Positions 37,403-47,158 of a DNA stretch of 64,000 nucleotides are shown piece by piece. Position numbers and translations under genes: made by a program. Under the pieces are notes generated by a model, which saw only the letters and a program-made list of their open reading frames with translations, searched no databases and was not told where the DNA came from. The first letter of the stretch is position 1. Every line of letters starts with the position of its first letter. This stretch comes from Leucobacter sp. cx-328 (lineage in GTDB: Bacteria > Actinomycetota > Actinomycetes > Actinomycetales > Microbacteriaceae): NCBI RefSeq assembly GCF_014530035.1, contig NZ_JACVMX010000005.1:1-64000 (forward strand). Reading direction: 5' to 3'.

Positions 37403-40400
37403 TTACGTCGCCGAAGCGAACACCTCTGCCTGCTTCAGCACGAGCTCCACAGCCTGCTCCTCGGCGTCCGGTGGATAGTCGTAACGGGCCAAGATCCTGC
37501 GCACCTTCGAGCGCATTGTCGCGAGCACCGACTCCTTGAGGTTCCAGTCGATCGTCGCTGACTGCTGCACCGACTTCACGAGGTCCCGAGCGATCGCCTT
37601 CAGCGTCTCGTCGCCAAGCTCCAGCACCGCCGCGTCGTTCTGCACGACCGCGTCGTAGAACGCCACCTCGTCCTCACGCAGGCCCAGCTGCTCGAAGCGG
37701 CTCTGGTCGTCGCGGACCTCCTTCGCGAGCTTCACGAGCTCCGCGATGATCTCAGCAGTCGACAGAGACCTGTTCGTGTAGCGCTTCACCGCCTCGTCGA
37801 GCATCTCTGAGAACTTCCGCCCCTGCACGATGTTCTTGCGCTGCACCGTGCGGATCTGGTCGTTCAGGATCTTGCGGAGGAGCCCCATCTGCAGGTTCGG
37901 CTTGTCCTTGCCAGCCAGGGAGTCCAGAAACTCGTCGCTCAGGATTGAGATCTCCGGCGTCTCGACGCCCGCCAGCTTGTACACGTCGACGACGTCCTCG
38001 GCGGCGACCGCCTCGTTGAGTAGCTGCCCGAGCGCTGTGTCGATCTCCACCGCGCCGGAGCCGCCCTTGCCGGAGTCTGGGTTCAGGATCTTCAGGATCG
38101 CCGCGCGCACGTCCGTGAACAGCCGCACGTCGTCACGGATCGCCGCAGCCTCGTCACGGGCGCCGGCCAGTGCGAACGCCTTCGCCAGCGCGAGCACTTC
38201 GTCGTTGAACCGCTTCGTGCGATCAGGGTCAGCCATCACGAAGTCGAGCACCTTCGCGTACTCCGCGAGCCGCTGCGACGACGACAGCGCTGGCGATGCG
38301 TCGTACGCGACGCCGTGCAGGATCCCGCGCACGACGTCGTGCTTCTCCAGCATCGCGTTCACGATCTCCTCGATCGGCACGCCCGCCTGGTCACGGTCCG
38401 ACGGCGAGTACTCCTGCAACGCCTCTTGCAAGTTCGCGAACAGCCCGATGTAGTCGACGATCAGCCCGCCGGGCTTGTCGCGGAACGTGCGGTTCACGCG
38501 GGCGATCGCCTGCATGAGCCCAGCGCCCTGCATGGTCTTGTCGACGTACATCGTGTGCATCGACGGCGCGTCGAAGCCGGTGAGCCACATGTCGCGCACG
38601 ATCACGAGCTCCAGAGAGTCGTCGGCGTTCTTCGCCCGGAGCTTCAGGTCCTTCCGCACGTCCTTCGAGTGGATGTGCGGCTGGAACTCTGCCGGATCGG
38701 CGGCGGACCCAGTCATGACGACCTTGATCTTGCCCTTCTCAGGGTCATCTGAGTGCCAGTCTGGCCTGAGCGCAACGATCTTCTCGTACAGGCGCACAGC
38801 GATGCGGCGGCTCATCGCGACGATCATGCCCTTGCCGAGCATCGCCTCGCGGCGCTTCTCCCAGTGGTCGACGATGTCCTGGGCTACACGGTCGAGACGC
38901 GATTCCGAGCCGACGATCGCCTCCAGGCGCGACCAGCGCGACTTCGCCGCCGTCGCCGTGTCTTCCTCTACTGTTTCGGTGATCTCATCGGCGAGCTCGT
39001 CCAGCGCTGCGAGATCAGCGTCCGAAAGCTCGACGCGGGCGAGCCTCGACTCGTAGAAGATCTTCACCGTGGCGCCGTCGTCGACCGCCCTGGTGAGGTC
39101 GTAGACGTCGATGTAGTCGCCGAACACGGCACGGGTCGACTTGTCGTTCGACTCGATCGGCGTGCCGGTGAAGCCGAGGTACGTCGCCCCGGGCAGCGCA
39201 TCGCGCATGTGCTTCGCGAGGCCCGCCTTCAGCCTGCCATGGCGGTCGAGCGTCTCGCCGAAACCGTACTGGCTGCGATGCGCCTCGTCGGCGATCACGA
39301 CCACGTTCCTGCGGTCCGTGAGGACCGGATTAGTATCCCCGTCCTCGCCAGGGGCGAACTTCTGCAGCGTGGTGAACACGATGCCGCCGGACGCCCGCCT
39401 GAGCTTCTCGCGCAGGTCGGAGCGGGTCGACGCCTGCACCGGCGTCTCCGGCAGGATGCGCGCCGGTGCGAACGCCTCGCCGAACAACTGGTCGTCAAGG
39501 TCATTGCGGTCCGTGATGAACACGAGCGTCGGGTTCGCCATGCGCGGGTCCCGCATGATCTTCGCCGCGTAGAACACCATCTCGAAGCTCTTGCCCGAGC
39601 CCTGCGTGTGCCACACCACGCCGCCTCGCCGATCGCCGTCAGGGCGCGAGGCAGACACCGTGGACTCGACCGCGGCATTGACCGCCCAGTACTGGTGGTA
39701 CTTCGCAACCCGCTTCACAAGCGTTCGCGTCGGCTGACCGGTGCTCCTGTCGGTCACCGTCTCGTCACTGAACACGACGAAGTTCTTCAGGATGTCCAGG
39801 AAGCGTCCCGGCTCGAACACGCCCTTGATGAGCACCTCAAGCGCGGGCCGGTCAGTCACGACCTCGCGGCCCTCGATCGTCTTCCATGGCGCGTAGTGCT
39901 CGAAAGCGCCGGAGTAGCTGCTCATCGCGGCCGACATGCCGTCAGAGATCACCGTGACCGCGTTCGGCACGAACACGGAGGGGATGTCCTGGCGGTACGT
40001 CTGGACCTGGTTCCACGCTGATTTGAGCGTCGCATTCTCCGCCGCCGGGTTCTTCAGCTCCAGCAGCGACACAGGCAGGCCGTTCAGCATCACGAGCACA
40101 TCAGGACGACGGTTCTTGCCGTTCTCCACGATCGTGAACTGGTTGATCGCGACCCAGTCGTTGTTGCTCGGAACGTCGAAGTCGACGAGCTGAAGCCGCG
40201 TCGTGCGCAGCGTGCCCTCGGCGTCGCGATGCTCGACCGGCACGCCCTCGACAATCAGCTTGTGCACGCGGGCGTTCTCGTCGATCGCGCTCTGCGACTC
40301 GGCGCGCTGGAATGACTTGATCGCTTCGGAGATCAGCGCAGAGGTCGCGTCGAGGTTAATCCGGCGCATCGCATCCCGCAGGCGTCCCCACAGGATCACG

Positions 40401-40531
40401 TCCTCGTAGGACTCGCGCTCGGAAGAAGCCTCACCGGGTGCGATGTCGGGGCCATGCACGACTGTGTAGTCGAGCTCGTCGAAGTACTCCAGCGCGGCCT
40501 GCTCGACGACGTTCTCATTGAAGGATGTCAT
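37403..40531 (-). CDS. hsdR: type I restriction enzyme, motor/endonuclease subunit R
   Basis: HsdR translocates and cuts unmodified DNA. From the ATG at 40531 the protein has 1042 residues. The N-terminal nuclease shows [20 protein letters not shown], with Asp about 144 and the Glu/Lys of ELK at 158-160. The SF2 motor has Walker A HTQGSGKS (about 308-315) and [13 protein letters not shown] with DEAH at 415-418; further motifs include GFTGTPIES and the [11 protein letters not shown] region. The C-terminal helical part should bind the methylase core. Its start overlaps the hsdS stop by one base. All key residues are present, so it looks active. Confidence 0.96.
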   Translation of the reverse strand: MTSFNENVVEQAALEYFDELDYTVVHGPDIAPGEASSERESYEDVILWGRLRDAMRRINLDATSALISEAIKSFQRAESQSAIDENARVHKLIVEGVPVEHRDAEGTLRTTRLQLVDFDVPSNNDWVAINQFTIVENGKNRRPDVLVMLNGLPVSLLELKNPAAENATLKSAWNQVQTYRQDIPSVFVPNAVTVISDGMSAAMSSYSGAFEHYAPWKTIEGREVVTDRPALEVLIKGVFEPGRFLDILKNFVVFSDETVTDRSTGQPTRTLVKRVAKYHQYWAVNAAVESTVSASRPDGDRRGGVVWHTQGSGKSFEMVFYAAKIMRDPRMANPTLVFITDRNDLDDQLFGEAFAPARILPETPVQASTRSDLREKLRRASGGIVFTTLQKFAPGEDGDTNPVLTDRRNVVVIADEAHRSQYGFGETLDRHGRLKAGLAKHMRDALPGATYLGFTGTPIESNDKSTRAVFGDYIDVYDLTRAVDDGATVKIFYESRLARVELSDADLAALDELADEITETVEEDTATAAKSRWSRLEAIVGSESRLDRVAQDIVDHWEKRREAMLGKGMIVAMSRRIAVRLYEKIVALRPDWHSDDPEKGKIKVVMTGSAADPAEFQPHIHSKDVRKDLKLRAKNADDSLELVIVRDMWLTGFDAPSMHTMYVDKTMQGAGLMQAIARVNRTFRDKPGGLIVDYIGLFANLQEALQEYSPSDRDQAGVPIEEIVNAMLEKHDVVRGILHGVAYDASPALSSSQRLAEYAKVLDFVMADPDRTKRFNDEVLALAKAFALAGARDEAAAIRDDVRLFTDVRAAILKILNPDSGKGGSGAVEIDTALGQLLNEAVAAEDVVDVYKLAGVETPEISILSDEFLDSLAGKDKPNLQMGLLRKILNDQIRTVQRKNIVQGRKFSEMLDEAVKRYTNRSLSTAEIIAELVKLAKEVRDDQSRFEQLGLREDEVAFYDAVVQNDAAVLELGDETLKAIARDLVKSVQQSATIDWNLKESVLATMRSKVRRILARYDYPPDAEEQAVELVLKQAEVFASAT

Positions 40532-41697
40532 TAGGCGACCTCCACGTCTGCGGCGCGGATGCACCCGGAGAGGAGCTCGGGAAGGAGTGAATCGCGCAAC
40601 GTAGAAAGTTGTTGGCTCTCCTCTTGCAGGTGCAGCATCTCGGCCATAAATTCTGCAGGAACGAGCATTTCTTGCTCATTCAAGGATGGAACCGCAACCT
40701 TGATCTTGGAGAGCCTTCCTTTCGATACGTTTGTATAAACCGAACCGCCCCCACCAGCTGCAAGAAGCTCTGGTTTCAGGGATCGAAACAGATAGTAAGC
40801 AAATCCTGTATTGATCACGGACAAATTTGGGATTAGCGTGTTGATCTGTTGGTTAGTCACAGACTCGGTTCCGATGATCCCGCACTCCCCGACGGTGGCG
40901 ATACAAGATATAGCGATTGATCCAGCTGGAACCACAGCACCTTTCACAAGCTCCGCGCCAGCGTTCGAAAGCGTGCGTGCTGACTGCTGAACGATGTGGT
41001 GAGCTGATAGCTCAGAAATAGTCACAAATGGGATTGAGCCCCCAAAATTACCTTTGTCTTTTGTGCTTGGAGTCTTTCCTGTCACAAGAGTGCCGAGACT
41101 CTCCAATGCGCGTAATTGGCCAATATCAGCATGCGCGAGGTAGTTGCCGACTCTGGTTGACATGATCCTGTCCAGAATGTCAATAGCCCGCCGGTTCGAC
41201 TCGATCTTGTCGTCGAGCGCGCCGAGCGTCGCCGCGATCGCTCGCTGCTCTTCGAGCGTAGGAAGGTCGATCTCGAACGAGCTCAGAGAATCGTGCTGCA
41301 CTCTTTGTCTGCCAGAACTTCCGTTCATCGAACTGATGGCGTGATCTCGGACCTCAGGCGAGGTAAACAGATAGTACGCAAAATCGGTACTTGAAACTCC
41401 CTCTTTCCCACGAATCACAATGAACTCCGTGGACCCGAAAGCCGGGGTACCTTGCCGGTCGACGGCCGCACGATAAATCGACGTTTTCCCGTTCTCCAGC
41501 GACGGAGTGATTCGCGCCATCAGAACATCACCGTCACAGAACTTCATGCCGCCGCCGTACGGTTTATCTTGTGTCGCTGACACGTCCCTGGTGAACGGGA
41601 CAAGACTCGCCATTTCGACGAAAGGAGCACTCATGCCCTTGGTGAGCTTCACAGTCGGGTTGAGGTCAAATGCTTCACCGAGAGTCATGCTAGTCAC
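40531..41697 (-). CDS. hsdS: type I restriction enzyme specificity subunit
   Basis: HsdS chooses the DNA target through two recognition domains separated by conserved helices. A first domain (to about 140) ends in [22 protein letters not shown], the central helix; a second domain (about 195-330) ends in [15 protein letters not shown]. The DNA of the second domain has visibly lower GC than its neighbours, as is usual for exchangeable recognition domains. The start is either the GTG at 41697, overlapping the hsdM stop, or the ATG at 41688. The target sequence cannot be predicted. Confidence 0.93.
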   Translation of the reverse strand: MTSMTLGEAFDLNPTVKLTKGMSAPFVEMASLVPFTRDVSATQDKPYGGGMKFCDGDVLMARITPSLENGKTSIYRAAVDRQGTPAFGSTEFIVIRGKEGVSSTDFAYYLFTSPEVRDHAISSMNGSSGRQRVQHDSLSSFEIDLPTLEEQRAIAATLGALDDKIESNRRAIDILDRIMSTRVGNYLAHADIGQLRALESLGTLVTGKTPSTKDKGNFGGSIPFVTISELSAHHIVQQSARTLSNAGAELVKGAVVPAGSIAISCIATVGECGIIGTESVTNQQINTLIPNLSVINTGFAYYLFRSLKPELLAAGGGGSVYTNVSKGRLSKIKVAVPSLNEQEMLVPAEFMAEMLHLQEESQQLSTLRDSLLPELLSGCIRAADVEVA

Positions 41698-43265
41698 TGA
41701 AGACCACCCAGCCGACGACGGACCTCGTTCTCAAGCTCGCGTCCACGCTCGAACTCGGCGAAGAGCTCGCTCGTCAAGCGCTCGATCTTCTCGTCGATCG
41801 GCTCGTCGTCGACCTCGGCCTCGGCTGCACCGACATACCGGCCAGGCGTGAGCACGAAGTCGTGACTCTCAATCTCGTCGATCGTCGCGGACCTTGCAAA
41901 ACCGGGAACGTCCTTGTACTTGCCGCCGTGGTTTCGCCACTCGTGATAGGTATCTGCGATTTTCGCGATATGTTCATCCGACAGCACGCGCAGCTTGCGA
42001 GTCTCCATGTCGCCAAGCTTGCGGGCGTCGATGAACAGCACCTCGCCCTTACGAGCACGGTGACCGTTGCCATCTCGCCCCTTAGAGACGAACCACAGCG
42101 CCACTGGAATGCCCGTGTTGAAGAACAACTTGTCGGGCATCGCAACAATGCAGTCGACGAGTCCCGCCTCGACGAGCTTCTGGCGGATCTCACCGTTCCC
42201 TCCTTCTTTGGAGCTGAGGGAGCCGTTCGCGAGGACGAAGCCTGCGGTTCCGTTCGGTGCCAGGTGATAGATGAAATGCTGGGCCCAAGCGAAGTTGCTC
42301 CCTACCTTGCCCGGTGCGGGCGTGCCGTACTTCCAGCGAGGGTCGTCCGCGAGGCTCGCGTCCCACCACTCCTTCTGGTTGAACGGCGGGTTCGCGATCA
42401 CGAAGTCCGCGCGCAGATCAGGATGCAGGTTCTCGGTGAACGAGTCAGCCGAGCGCACGCCCATGTCAGCCTCGATGCCGCGCAGCGCGAGGTTCATCTT
42501 CGCGAGCTTCCACGTCGTGTCGGTGAACTCCTGGCCGTAGACGGAGATGTCCGTGCGCTTGCCGCCGTGTGCCTTCACGAACTCAGCCGACTGCACGAAC
42601 ATGCCGCCCGAGCCTGCCGCGGGGTCGTACACACGGCCCTTGTAGGGCTCCAGCATCTCGACCAGCGTCTTGACGACTGAGCGAGGCGTGTAGAACGCAC
42701 CTGCGTCCTTGCCGGTCTCCTTGCCTGCGAACTGGCCCAGGAAGTACTCGTACACACGGCCCAACACATCGTCGGCGCCGTGATCATCAGTCGCAGTGAA
42801 GCCGATCGAGCCGATGAGGTCGACGAGCTCGCCGAGGCGTTTCTTGTCGAGGCCGTCGCGGCCGTAGTTGCGCGGTAGCACGCCCTTGAGCGTCGGGTTC
42901 TCCTTCTCGATGAGGTCCATCGCGGTGTCAATGAGTTCACCGATCTCCGGCTGCTTCGCCGAGTCCTGGATCGTGCCCCATCGGGCTGCCGAGGGTACCC
43001 AGAAGACGTTCTGGCTCGCGTACTCGTCGCGGTCCTCCAGGAAGCCGTCGATGCGCTCGGGCTTGATGCCCTCAGCCGCGAGCTCGTCCTTGAGCTGTGC
43101 GCGGCGCTCCTCGAAGCGGTCGGAGATGTACTTCAGGAACACGAGGCCGAGCACGACGTGCTTGTACTCGCTCGGCTCCTGGTTACCGCGCAGCTTGTCC
43201 GCGGCGTCCCACAGGGTCTGCTCAAGGGTTCGTTGCGGCTTGGCCGCGGCCGACTTTCTCGCCAT
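41694..43265 (-). CDS. hsdM: type I DNA methyltransferase subunit
   Basis: HsdM methylates adenine in the target chosen by HsdS. It has 523 residues. The N-terminal helical domain (LEQTLWDAADKLRGN) is followed by the methyltransferase: FYTPRSVVKTLVEML, motif I YDPAAGSGGMF, and motif IV FVIANPPFNQKEWW (NPPF binds the flipped adenine). It heads the hsdM-hsdS-hsdR-CBS operon with AAGGAGC upstream. The system looks complete, so the element should protect its own DNA and attack others. Confidence 0.96.
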   Translation of the reverse strand: MARKSAAAKPQRTLEQTLWDAADKLRGNQEPSEYKHVVLGLVFLKYISDRFEERRAQLKDELAAEGIKPERIDGFLEDRDEYASQNVFWVPSAARWGTIQDSAKQPEIGELIDTAMDLIEKENPTLKGVLPRNYGRDGLDKKRLGELVDLIGSIGFTATDDHGADDVLGRVYEYFLGQFAGKETGKDAGAFYTPRSVVKTLVEMLEPYKGRVYDPAAGSGGMFVQSAEFVKAHGGKRTDISVYGQEFTDTTWKLAKMNLALRGIEADMGVRSADSFTENLHPDLRADFVIANPPFNQKEWWDASLADDPRWKYGTPAPGKVGSNFAWAQHFIYHLAPNGTAGFVLANGSLSSKEGGNGEIRQKLVEAGLVDCIVAMPDKLFFNTGIPVALWFVSKGRDGNGHRARKGEVLFIDARKLGDMETRKLRVLSDEHIAKIADTYHEWRNHGGKYKDVPGFARSATIDEIESHDFVLTPGRYVGAAEAEVDDEPIDEKIERLTSELFAEFERGRELENEVRRRLGGLQ

Positions 43266-43421
43266 ATTTTGTTAGCTCCTTCGCGCGCTATCGCGCTTCC
43301 AGATGAAGTATCAGGTGTTAGGAGCGATCCTATCGGGGGCCTACGACACTGCTAAACGAAGCGCCCGAACTGCGCTGGCGATGACCCGGGTCGTGGGTCT
43401 CAGATCATCCGAGAGTCAACG

Positions 43422-43456
43422 CAGCGGGCAGGGAGCGACTTGCTCCCTGCCCGCTG
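43422..43456 (-). terminator. hairpin after the 43461 gene
   Basis: A perfect 15-bp stem (CAGCGGGCAGGGAGC and its complement, loop of five) just past the stop of the leftward gene. It lacks a good T run, so it may act as an RNA-stabilising end instead. Confidence 0.65.
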
Positions 43457-43460
43457 TCTC

Positions 43461-44171
43461 TCAGACCACTGCCGGCGGCTGCTGCATCCTCTGCTGGTAG
43501 CTGTGGATCGCGTGCCACTCAGGGATCATCAACCCGTGCTTCGCGAGCAAACCCCAGTAGCCCAGCGGGTCCTCTCCGCCCGCTCCAAGCTTCGCTGCGC
43601 GCTCCATGGTGAGCTCCACGAACCGACGCTCGTCGCGGGCGAGGCGTGCCTCGTACTCGACGCGAGTCTCGTCGTCCAGCTCGTCGGGCTCACGAATGCA
43701 GTCCTCACACTCGCATCCCTCCTCGTCATCGAAGAGCCCCAGCATGTCCCGGAGCAGCTCGATCTCGCCGTCCAGATACTCCAGTTCTTCATCAATTTCC
43801 GCGACCAGCCCGTACGCTGCCCCCATGGCATCGCTCGCGGCAGCGATCTCGGCGACCTCGGCCGCCAGCACCAACGCGCCGCGGTTCTCGGGGTCCCAGG
43901 GGATCAGCGCGCTTGCGAGCGCGTCGTGCTCTTCAATCGCTGCGTCGATCGCTAAATCAGCGGGTGAGCCGTCCTCGAAGTAGGACGGGGTCCGTATCCA
44001 GGCGTGCGACGCCTCGGAGCAGGCCTGCAGCGCTGCGCGCACTGCCTGCTCGTCGCCGGCGTGCATCGCCGCCTCGAACTCGCGGTGCTTGTCGCTCATC
44101 GTCTGGATTGCGCGCAATACTGCGTCGAGCTGCATCTGCTCGGCCTGTGTCGTCTCTGCTGTCTTCGTCAT
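43461..44171 (-). CDS. hypothetical acidic protein with CxC-x2-C motif
   Basis: A 236-residue, very acidic, largely helical protein. CECEDC near residue 150 could bind a metal. No family recognised. It follows the 44299 gene on the same strand across a spacer with three perfect hairpins. Extreme acidity and small size are features shared with DNA-mimic antirestriction proteins, but that is only a possibility. Confidence 0.65.
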   Translation of the reverse strand: MTKTAETTQAEQMQLDAVLRAIQTMSDKHREFEAAMHAGDEQAVRAALQACSEASHAWIRTPSYFEDGSPADLAIDAAIEEHDALASALIPWDPENRGALVLAAEVAEIAAASDAMGAAYGLVAEIDEELEYLDGEIELLRDMLGLFDDEEGCECEDCIREPDELDDETRVEYEARLARDERRFVELTMERAAKLGAGGEDPLGYWGLLAKHGLMIPEWHAIHSYQQRMQQPPAVV

Positions 44172-44195
44172 GGTCTTGCTCCGTTCTGGTTCTTT

Positions 44196-44273
44196 GCGCT
44201 CTTGCGCGAGGGCCTCGGCGACTGTCGCCGAGGCTGTGTTCTCTCGTCGGGGGCGGCGTAATGTGCCGCCCCC
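44196..44273 (-). promoter_or_regulatory. three hairpins before the 43461 gene
   Basis: Perfect stems at 44196-44207 (GCGC), 44212-44234 (GCCTCGGCGAC and complement) and 44249-44273 (GGGGGCGGC and complement, loop of seven). There are no T runs, so these are not ordinary terminators. Confidence 0.6.
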
Positions 44274-44298
44274 GGTTGTCTTTGCTCTCTGGCGCGTG

Positions 44299-44655
44299 CT
44301 ACTTCACCGCGATCATCGAGCGACCCTTGAGCTTCTTGCCGTGCTTCAGCAGCACGCTGGCGAAGGAGAGCTCGATCGTCAGCCACATCTCCAGCATCTC
44401 GGAGGCAGCGCTCATCGCTTCGTCGATCTCGTGGGCGTCGCCCCGAGCCTCGGCTGCCGCCAGCTCGGCGAAGTGATCCTCCATGCCGAGGCGCATGGCC
44501 TTCGCCCCGCCCTCCGCGATCGTGATCGTTCCGGGCACATTCATCGGGATCGCGTCGCGAGGCACGACAGCGATCAGCGGCATCTTGCCCGTCGGATCCA
44601 CTCGGAGCTTCATGTTGTCCAGCGCGAGGTTCAACTGCTTGTTCGTAATAGTCAT
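44299..44655 (-). CDS. hypothetical small protein
   Basis: A 118-residue protein starting MTITNKQLNLALDNM, with a GAGAAGGA ribosome binding site; the frame is open further upstream. It looks like an N-terminal strand region followed by two long helices. No family recognised. Its leader is the 400-base hairpin row described next. Confidence 0.65.
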   Translation of the reverse strand: MTITNKQLNLALDNMKLRVDPTGKMPLIAVVPRDAIPMNVPGTITIAEGGAKAMRLGMEDHFAELAAAEARGDAHEIDEAMSAASEMLEMWLTIELSFASVLLKHGKKLKGRSMIAVK

Positions 44656-44704
44656 CTTCTTGTCCTTCTCTCGATTTGCCGCGCGCAGCACTCATCACAG
44701 CGCG

Positions 44705-45061
44705 CTCGTCTGGACGAGTGCGTCTCACCCGTCTCACATGCTTTTCCGGGCGCGGCGTCATGCCGCGCCAAGCTCTGCTGCTCGCTGTGCTCGTCACAGC
44801 GCTCGCTTCGCAGGCTCCGCCAGGGGCGCCGGGCTCGCAGAGGCAGGCGCTTCTCACCTGTCTCACCAGCTTCTCGGGGCGGCAGTGTTGCCGCCCTGTG
44901 CTCTCTGTGTTGCTACCTGGCTGCGATCACCGCAGCCAGGGGCCTGTCGCACGCGTGTGCGCGTGCTGTACCTCCCGCGCGGCGTCCGTGCCGCGCTCTG
45001 TGCTTCTCGCGCTCGCGCATGCTGCGCGGCGACTCGTCCACCCGATCCGACGCTCATCGGG
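44705..45061 (-). promoter_or_regulatory. row of nine perfect hairpins
   Basis: Stems at 44705-44718, 44749-44769, 44784-44800, 44877-44896, 44917-44939, 44949-44966, 44977-44996, 45015-45027 and 45041-45061. Arms are 4-9 bp, all fully paired, with loops of 2-9 bases. Two copies of TCTCACC-Y-GTCTCAC (near 44723 and 44852) each precede a GGC-rich stem, so part of the row is a tandem duplication. No frame of normal character runs through it. On the minus strand it would be the leader of the 44299 gene. Confidence 0.65.
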
Positions 45062-45119
45062 TCGGGGTAGGGCTTCAGCTGGCCGCTTCCGGCGACCACC
45101 TATGACAGCTTCTGAAGGA

Positions 45120-45281
45120 ACTAGACTTTAGCTCCTCTGCCTCAGCGGGATTCCCTTCTCAAGTTTTCCCCCGGGCAGTGCTCTGCACTGCCACCACGAG
45201 CCGGAGTAACCTCTGCAAAAAACAGCTCGTGATCGTCATGATGCCCGTCCCGGGTATCGAGTAGTGAAGCTAAAGTCTAGT
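45120..45281. repeat. 14-bp inverted repeat flanking 134 bp
   Basis: ACTAGACTTTAGCT at 45120-45133 and its exact complement at 45268-45281. The enclosed segment holds one hairpin (GGCAGTG/CACTGCC near 45174) and no gene. The rest of 45062-45469 shows no gene either; it must contain the ardA promoter. Confidence 0.75.
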
Positions 45282-45469
45282 ACGCAAAAATGTGACAGAG
45301 ATGGGAACACTCCGTTGCTGGTCTCTATCGTTACTGGATCGTTACCACGTTTGTTTCTCTGCGATACAGCACACCACGCGGAGCCGCCCCGCTCACGCGG
45401 GGCCGGGAGTCTCCCTGATGAGCACGGCACGTCCGCCGCTGCTCGCGCACGAGACCGGAGGACGCTCCC

Positions 45470-46066
45470 ATGGTTACTACTGTTTCTTCTACTTCTACCT
45501 CTGCTGCTACACCCGGCAACACAGCGCAGACGCCGAGCGTCTGGCTAGGGTGCATGTCGCATTACAACGCCGGTTACCTGGTCGGCGACTGGTACGACGC
45601 CGCGGAAGCAAGCACCGTGACCGTCGCCAAGCTGCACCGCGGCACGGGCCTGAGCCCTGCCGGCTGCGAGGAGATCTGGGCGTACGACACTGAGTACATG
45701 CTCGTCGACCGCGAGATGAGCCCTCACGAGGCCCAGCAGCAGGCCGAGGCTCTGCTCGCCGTGGAAGAGCACCTGCGCCCTGCCCTGCGGGCCTGGGTCG
45801 CGAGCGGCGACTACGTCGCTGAGGGCGACGGCAGGAGTGACGTGCCGGTGCTCTCTGAGTTCCAGGACCGTTATTGCGGTCACTGGGACTCCTTCGAGGA
45901 GTACGCTGCCGACCTGGTCGACAGCACGGGGATGCTGAACGGGGTTCCTGAGGAGGTGGCGCAGCACTTCGACTGGAGGAGCCACGCCCGCGAGCTGGCG
46001 CACGACTACGCTGTGCTCGATGCTCAGGCTCCTGCCTCCGGCGTGTACGTGTTCAGGAGCTGCTGA
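45470..46066 (+). CDS. ardA: ArdA-type antirestriction protein
   Basis: ArdA proteins mimic bent DNA and block type I restriction enzymes, so that an incoming element survives. The 198-residue protein shows the typical opening LGCMSHYNAGYLVGDWYDA, the acidic middle, FQDRYCGHWDSFEEYAADLV, FDWRSHARELAHDY and the ending GVYVFRSC. The start is the ATG at 45470 with GGAGGA before it. It is followed after three bases by two small genes that look co-transcribed. The acidic character agrees with DNA mimicry. Confidence 0.9.
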   Translation: MVTTVSSTSTSAATPGNTAQTPSVWLGCMSHYNAGYLVGDWYDAAEASTVTVAKLHRGTGLSPAGCEEIWAYDTEYMLVDREMSPHEAQQQAEALLAVEEHLRPALRAWVASGDYVAEGDGRSDVPVLSEFQDRYCGHWDSFEEYAADLVDSTGMLNGVPEEVAQHFDWRSHARELAHDYAVLDAQAPASGVYVFRSC

Positions 46067-46069
46067 GTC

Positions 46070-46300
46070 ATGGGCCTCCGTGACATCAGCAGCACGGCTG
46101 AGGAACGCTGGCAGCGCTTCTGCCTCGACTGCGACCCGCCCCGGCTGTGCCACCGGGAGCTGCTGTTCTTCCCGGACCTCGGCGCGTACAGGGTCCGTGT
46201 CTGCCCCGAGCACGGCGCCTGCGCCATGGAGACCGTGCTCGCAAAAGGCGACGCGCCCCGACCTGGCGCATCAGGGGCGAGCATGGGAGCGCTGCCATGA
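46070..46300 (+). CDS. small cysteine-rich protein
   Basis: A 76-residue protein with CLDCDPPRLC and, 30 residues on, VCPEHGACAM. The C-x2-C / C-P-E-H-G pattern recalls the two zinc-ribbon mini-proteins of the left part of the element, though overall similarity is low. It probably binds zinc; function unknown. It starts three bases after ardA and overlaps the next gene by four. Confidence 0.65.
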   Translation: MGLRDISSTAEERWQRFCLDCDPPRLCHRELLFFPDLGAYRVRVCPEHGACAMETVLAKGDAPRPGASGASMGALP

Positions 46301-46578
46301 CCGCAACCCTTGAGCGCGAGCTCATCGTGCAGGAGGAGTGCACCTCCCTCAGGCACCACGAGCTCCAGGAGCTCCTCTCCGCAGCCGAGAGGGCTGCGGA
46401 CCTCTCTGTGTCCGTCGAGGACCTGCTGCGCCTCCTGGCGGCCGTCCAGGCCCAGGTGCACGCCTGCAGGAAGGCAGTGGTATGCGAAGCCCGCGCGACA
46501 GGGCATAGCGACAGGGAGGTAGCGCGGATGTTGAAGATCCACGTCAATGACTTCGTGTCGCGGTTCCCCGCGGCATAG
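46297..46578 (+). CDS. hypothetical small protein with HTH-like C-terminus
   Basis: A 93-residue helical protein. The last 30 residues (ATGHSDREVARMLKIHVNDFV) look like a helix-turn-helix that could bind DNA. Its ATG overlaps the previous stop. It may regulate the ardA operon. Confidence 0.65.
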   Translation: MTATLERELIVQEECTSLRHHELQELLSAAERAADLSVSVEDLLRLLAAVQAQVHACRKAVVCEARATGHSDREVARMLKIHVNDFVSRFPAA

Positions 46579-46588
46579 AAGCAGACAG

Positions 46589-46623
46589 GCAGAGACCCCG
46601 AGGCTAGCCACAGGGGGCTCTGC
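46589..46623 (+). terminator. terminator of the ardA operon
   Basis: GCAGAG-ACCCC pairs with GGGGG-CTCTGC around a 13-base loop, followed by TTGC. A moderate terminator 11 bases past the operon. Confidence 0.6.
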
Positions 46624-46659
46624 TTGCAGTCATCACAGCAGGTGCGATGGCTACAACCT

Positions 46660-46950
46660 CTACTGTCTACTGCCGCGCCGGCCCTTCGGGTTTGCGTCGT
46701 CAGGCCTGACTCGCACAGCGGGTAGCTCGTCATGGACCTCCCCAGAGAGCAGAGCGCCCGCGTCGAGCCCCAAGAAGCCGGCGTACTCGTCGAAGGTGTC
46801 TAACGTCACATTCCGCTCGCCCCGCTCAAGTGCCGCGAGATAACGGGGGGTCACGCCGATCCTTTCGGCAAGCTGCTCCTGCGTAAGGCCCCAATGGTTC
46901 CGTTGCGCACGGAGCCCCTCGCCAAGCCGGCCCCTCAGTGTTTTTCCCAC
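46660..46950 (-). CDS. XRE-family transcriptional regulator
   Basis: A 96-residue repressor-like protein. LRAQRNHWGLTQEQLAERIG and VTPRYLAALERGERNVT form the five-helix XRE DNA-binding domain; the C-terminal 25 residues are a charged tail. It is divergent from the lipoprotein gene at 47159, and a 37-bp palindrome lies 17 bases before its start, so it probably represses itself and the genes to its right. Confidence 0.88.
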   Translation of the reverse strand: MGKTLRGRLGEGLRAQRNHWGLTQEQLAERIGVTPRYLAALERGERNVTLDTFDEYAGFLGLDAGALLSGEVHDELPAVRVRPDDANPKGRRGSRQ

Positions 46951-46966
46951 CCTTCAACATTTTCGA

Positions 46967-47003
46967 CAGGAACGTGACCGTGCCAGGTACGGATACGTTC
47001 CTG
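46967..47003. promoter_or_regulatory. palindromic operator candidate
   Basis: CAGGAACGT at 46967-46975 and ACGTTCCTG at 46995-47003, with an inner ACCGT/ACGG pair. Two-fold symmetry, location in the divergent promoter region and a neighbouring XRE gene make an operator likely. Confidence 0.6.
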
Positions 47004-47158
47004 TTTCTAATAGGATCTGCTGATAGACGAGCGGGAACGACGCCCGTCAGCAGAGACGGGAGCCCCCGCCCGAGCGCCTCGCCCGCGCCGGAAGACTCCA
47101 GCCCCGAACGGCCCGCACTGCAGGCGACTTCACACAAGAACAGGAAAGAGGCCACGCC

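Noticed and set aside
38753-40021. Long plus-strand frame opposite hsdR
   Set aside because: Shadow of hsdR; GC-rich DNA often leaves the complementary frame open.
44705-45061. CRISPR array
   Set aside because: Units are not identical repeats with spacers; what repeats is pairing, not sequence, and no cas gene is near.
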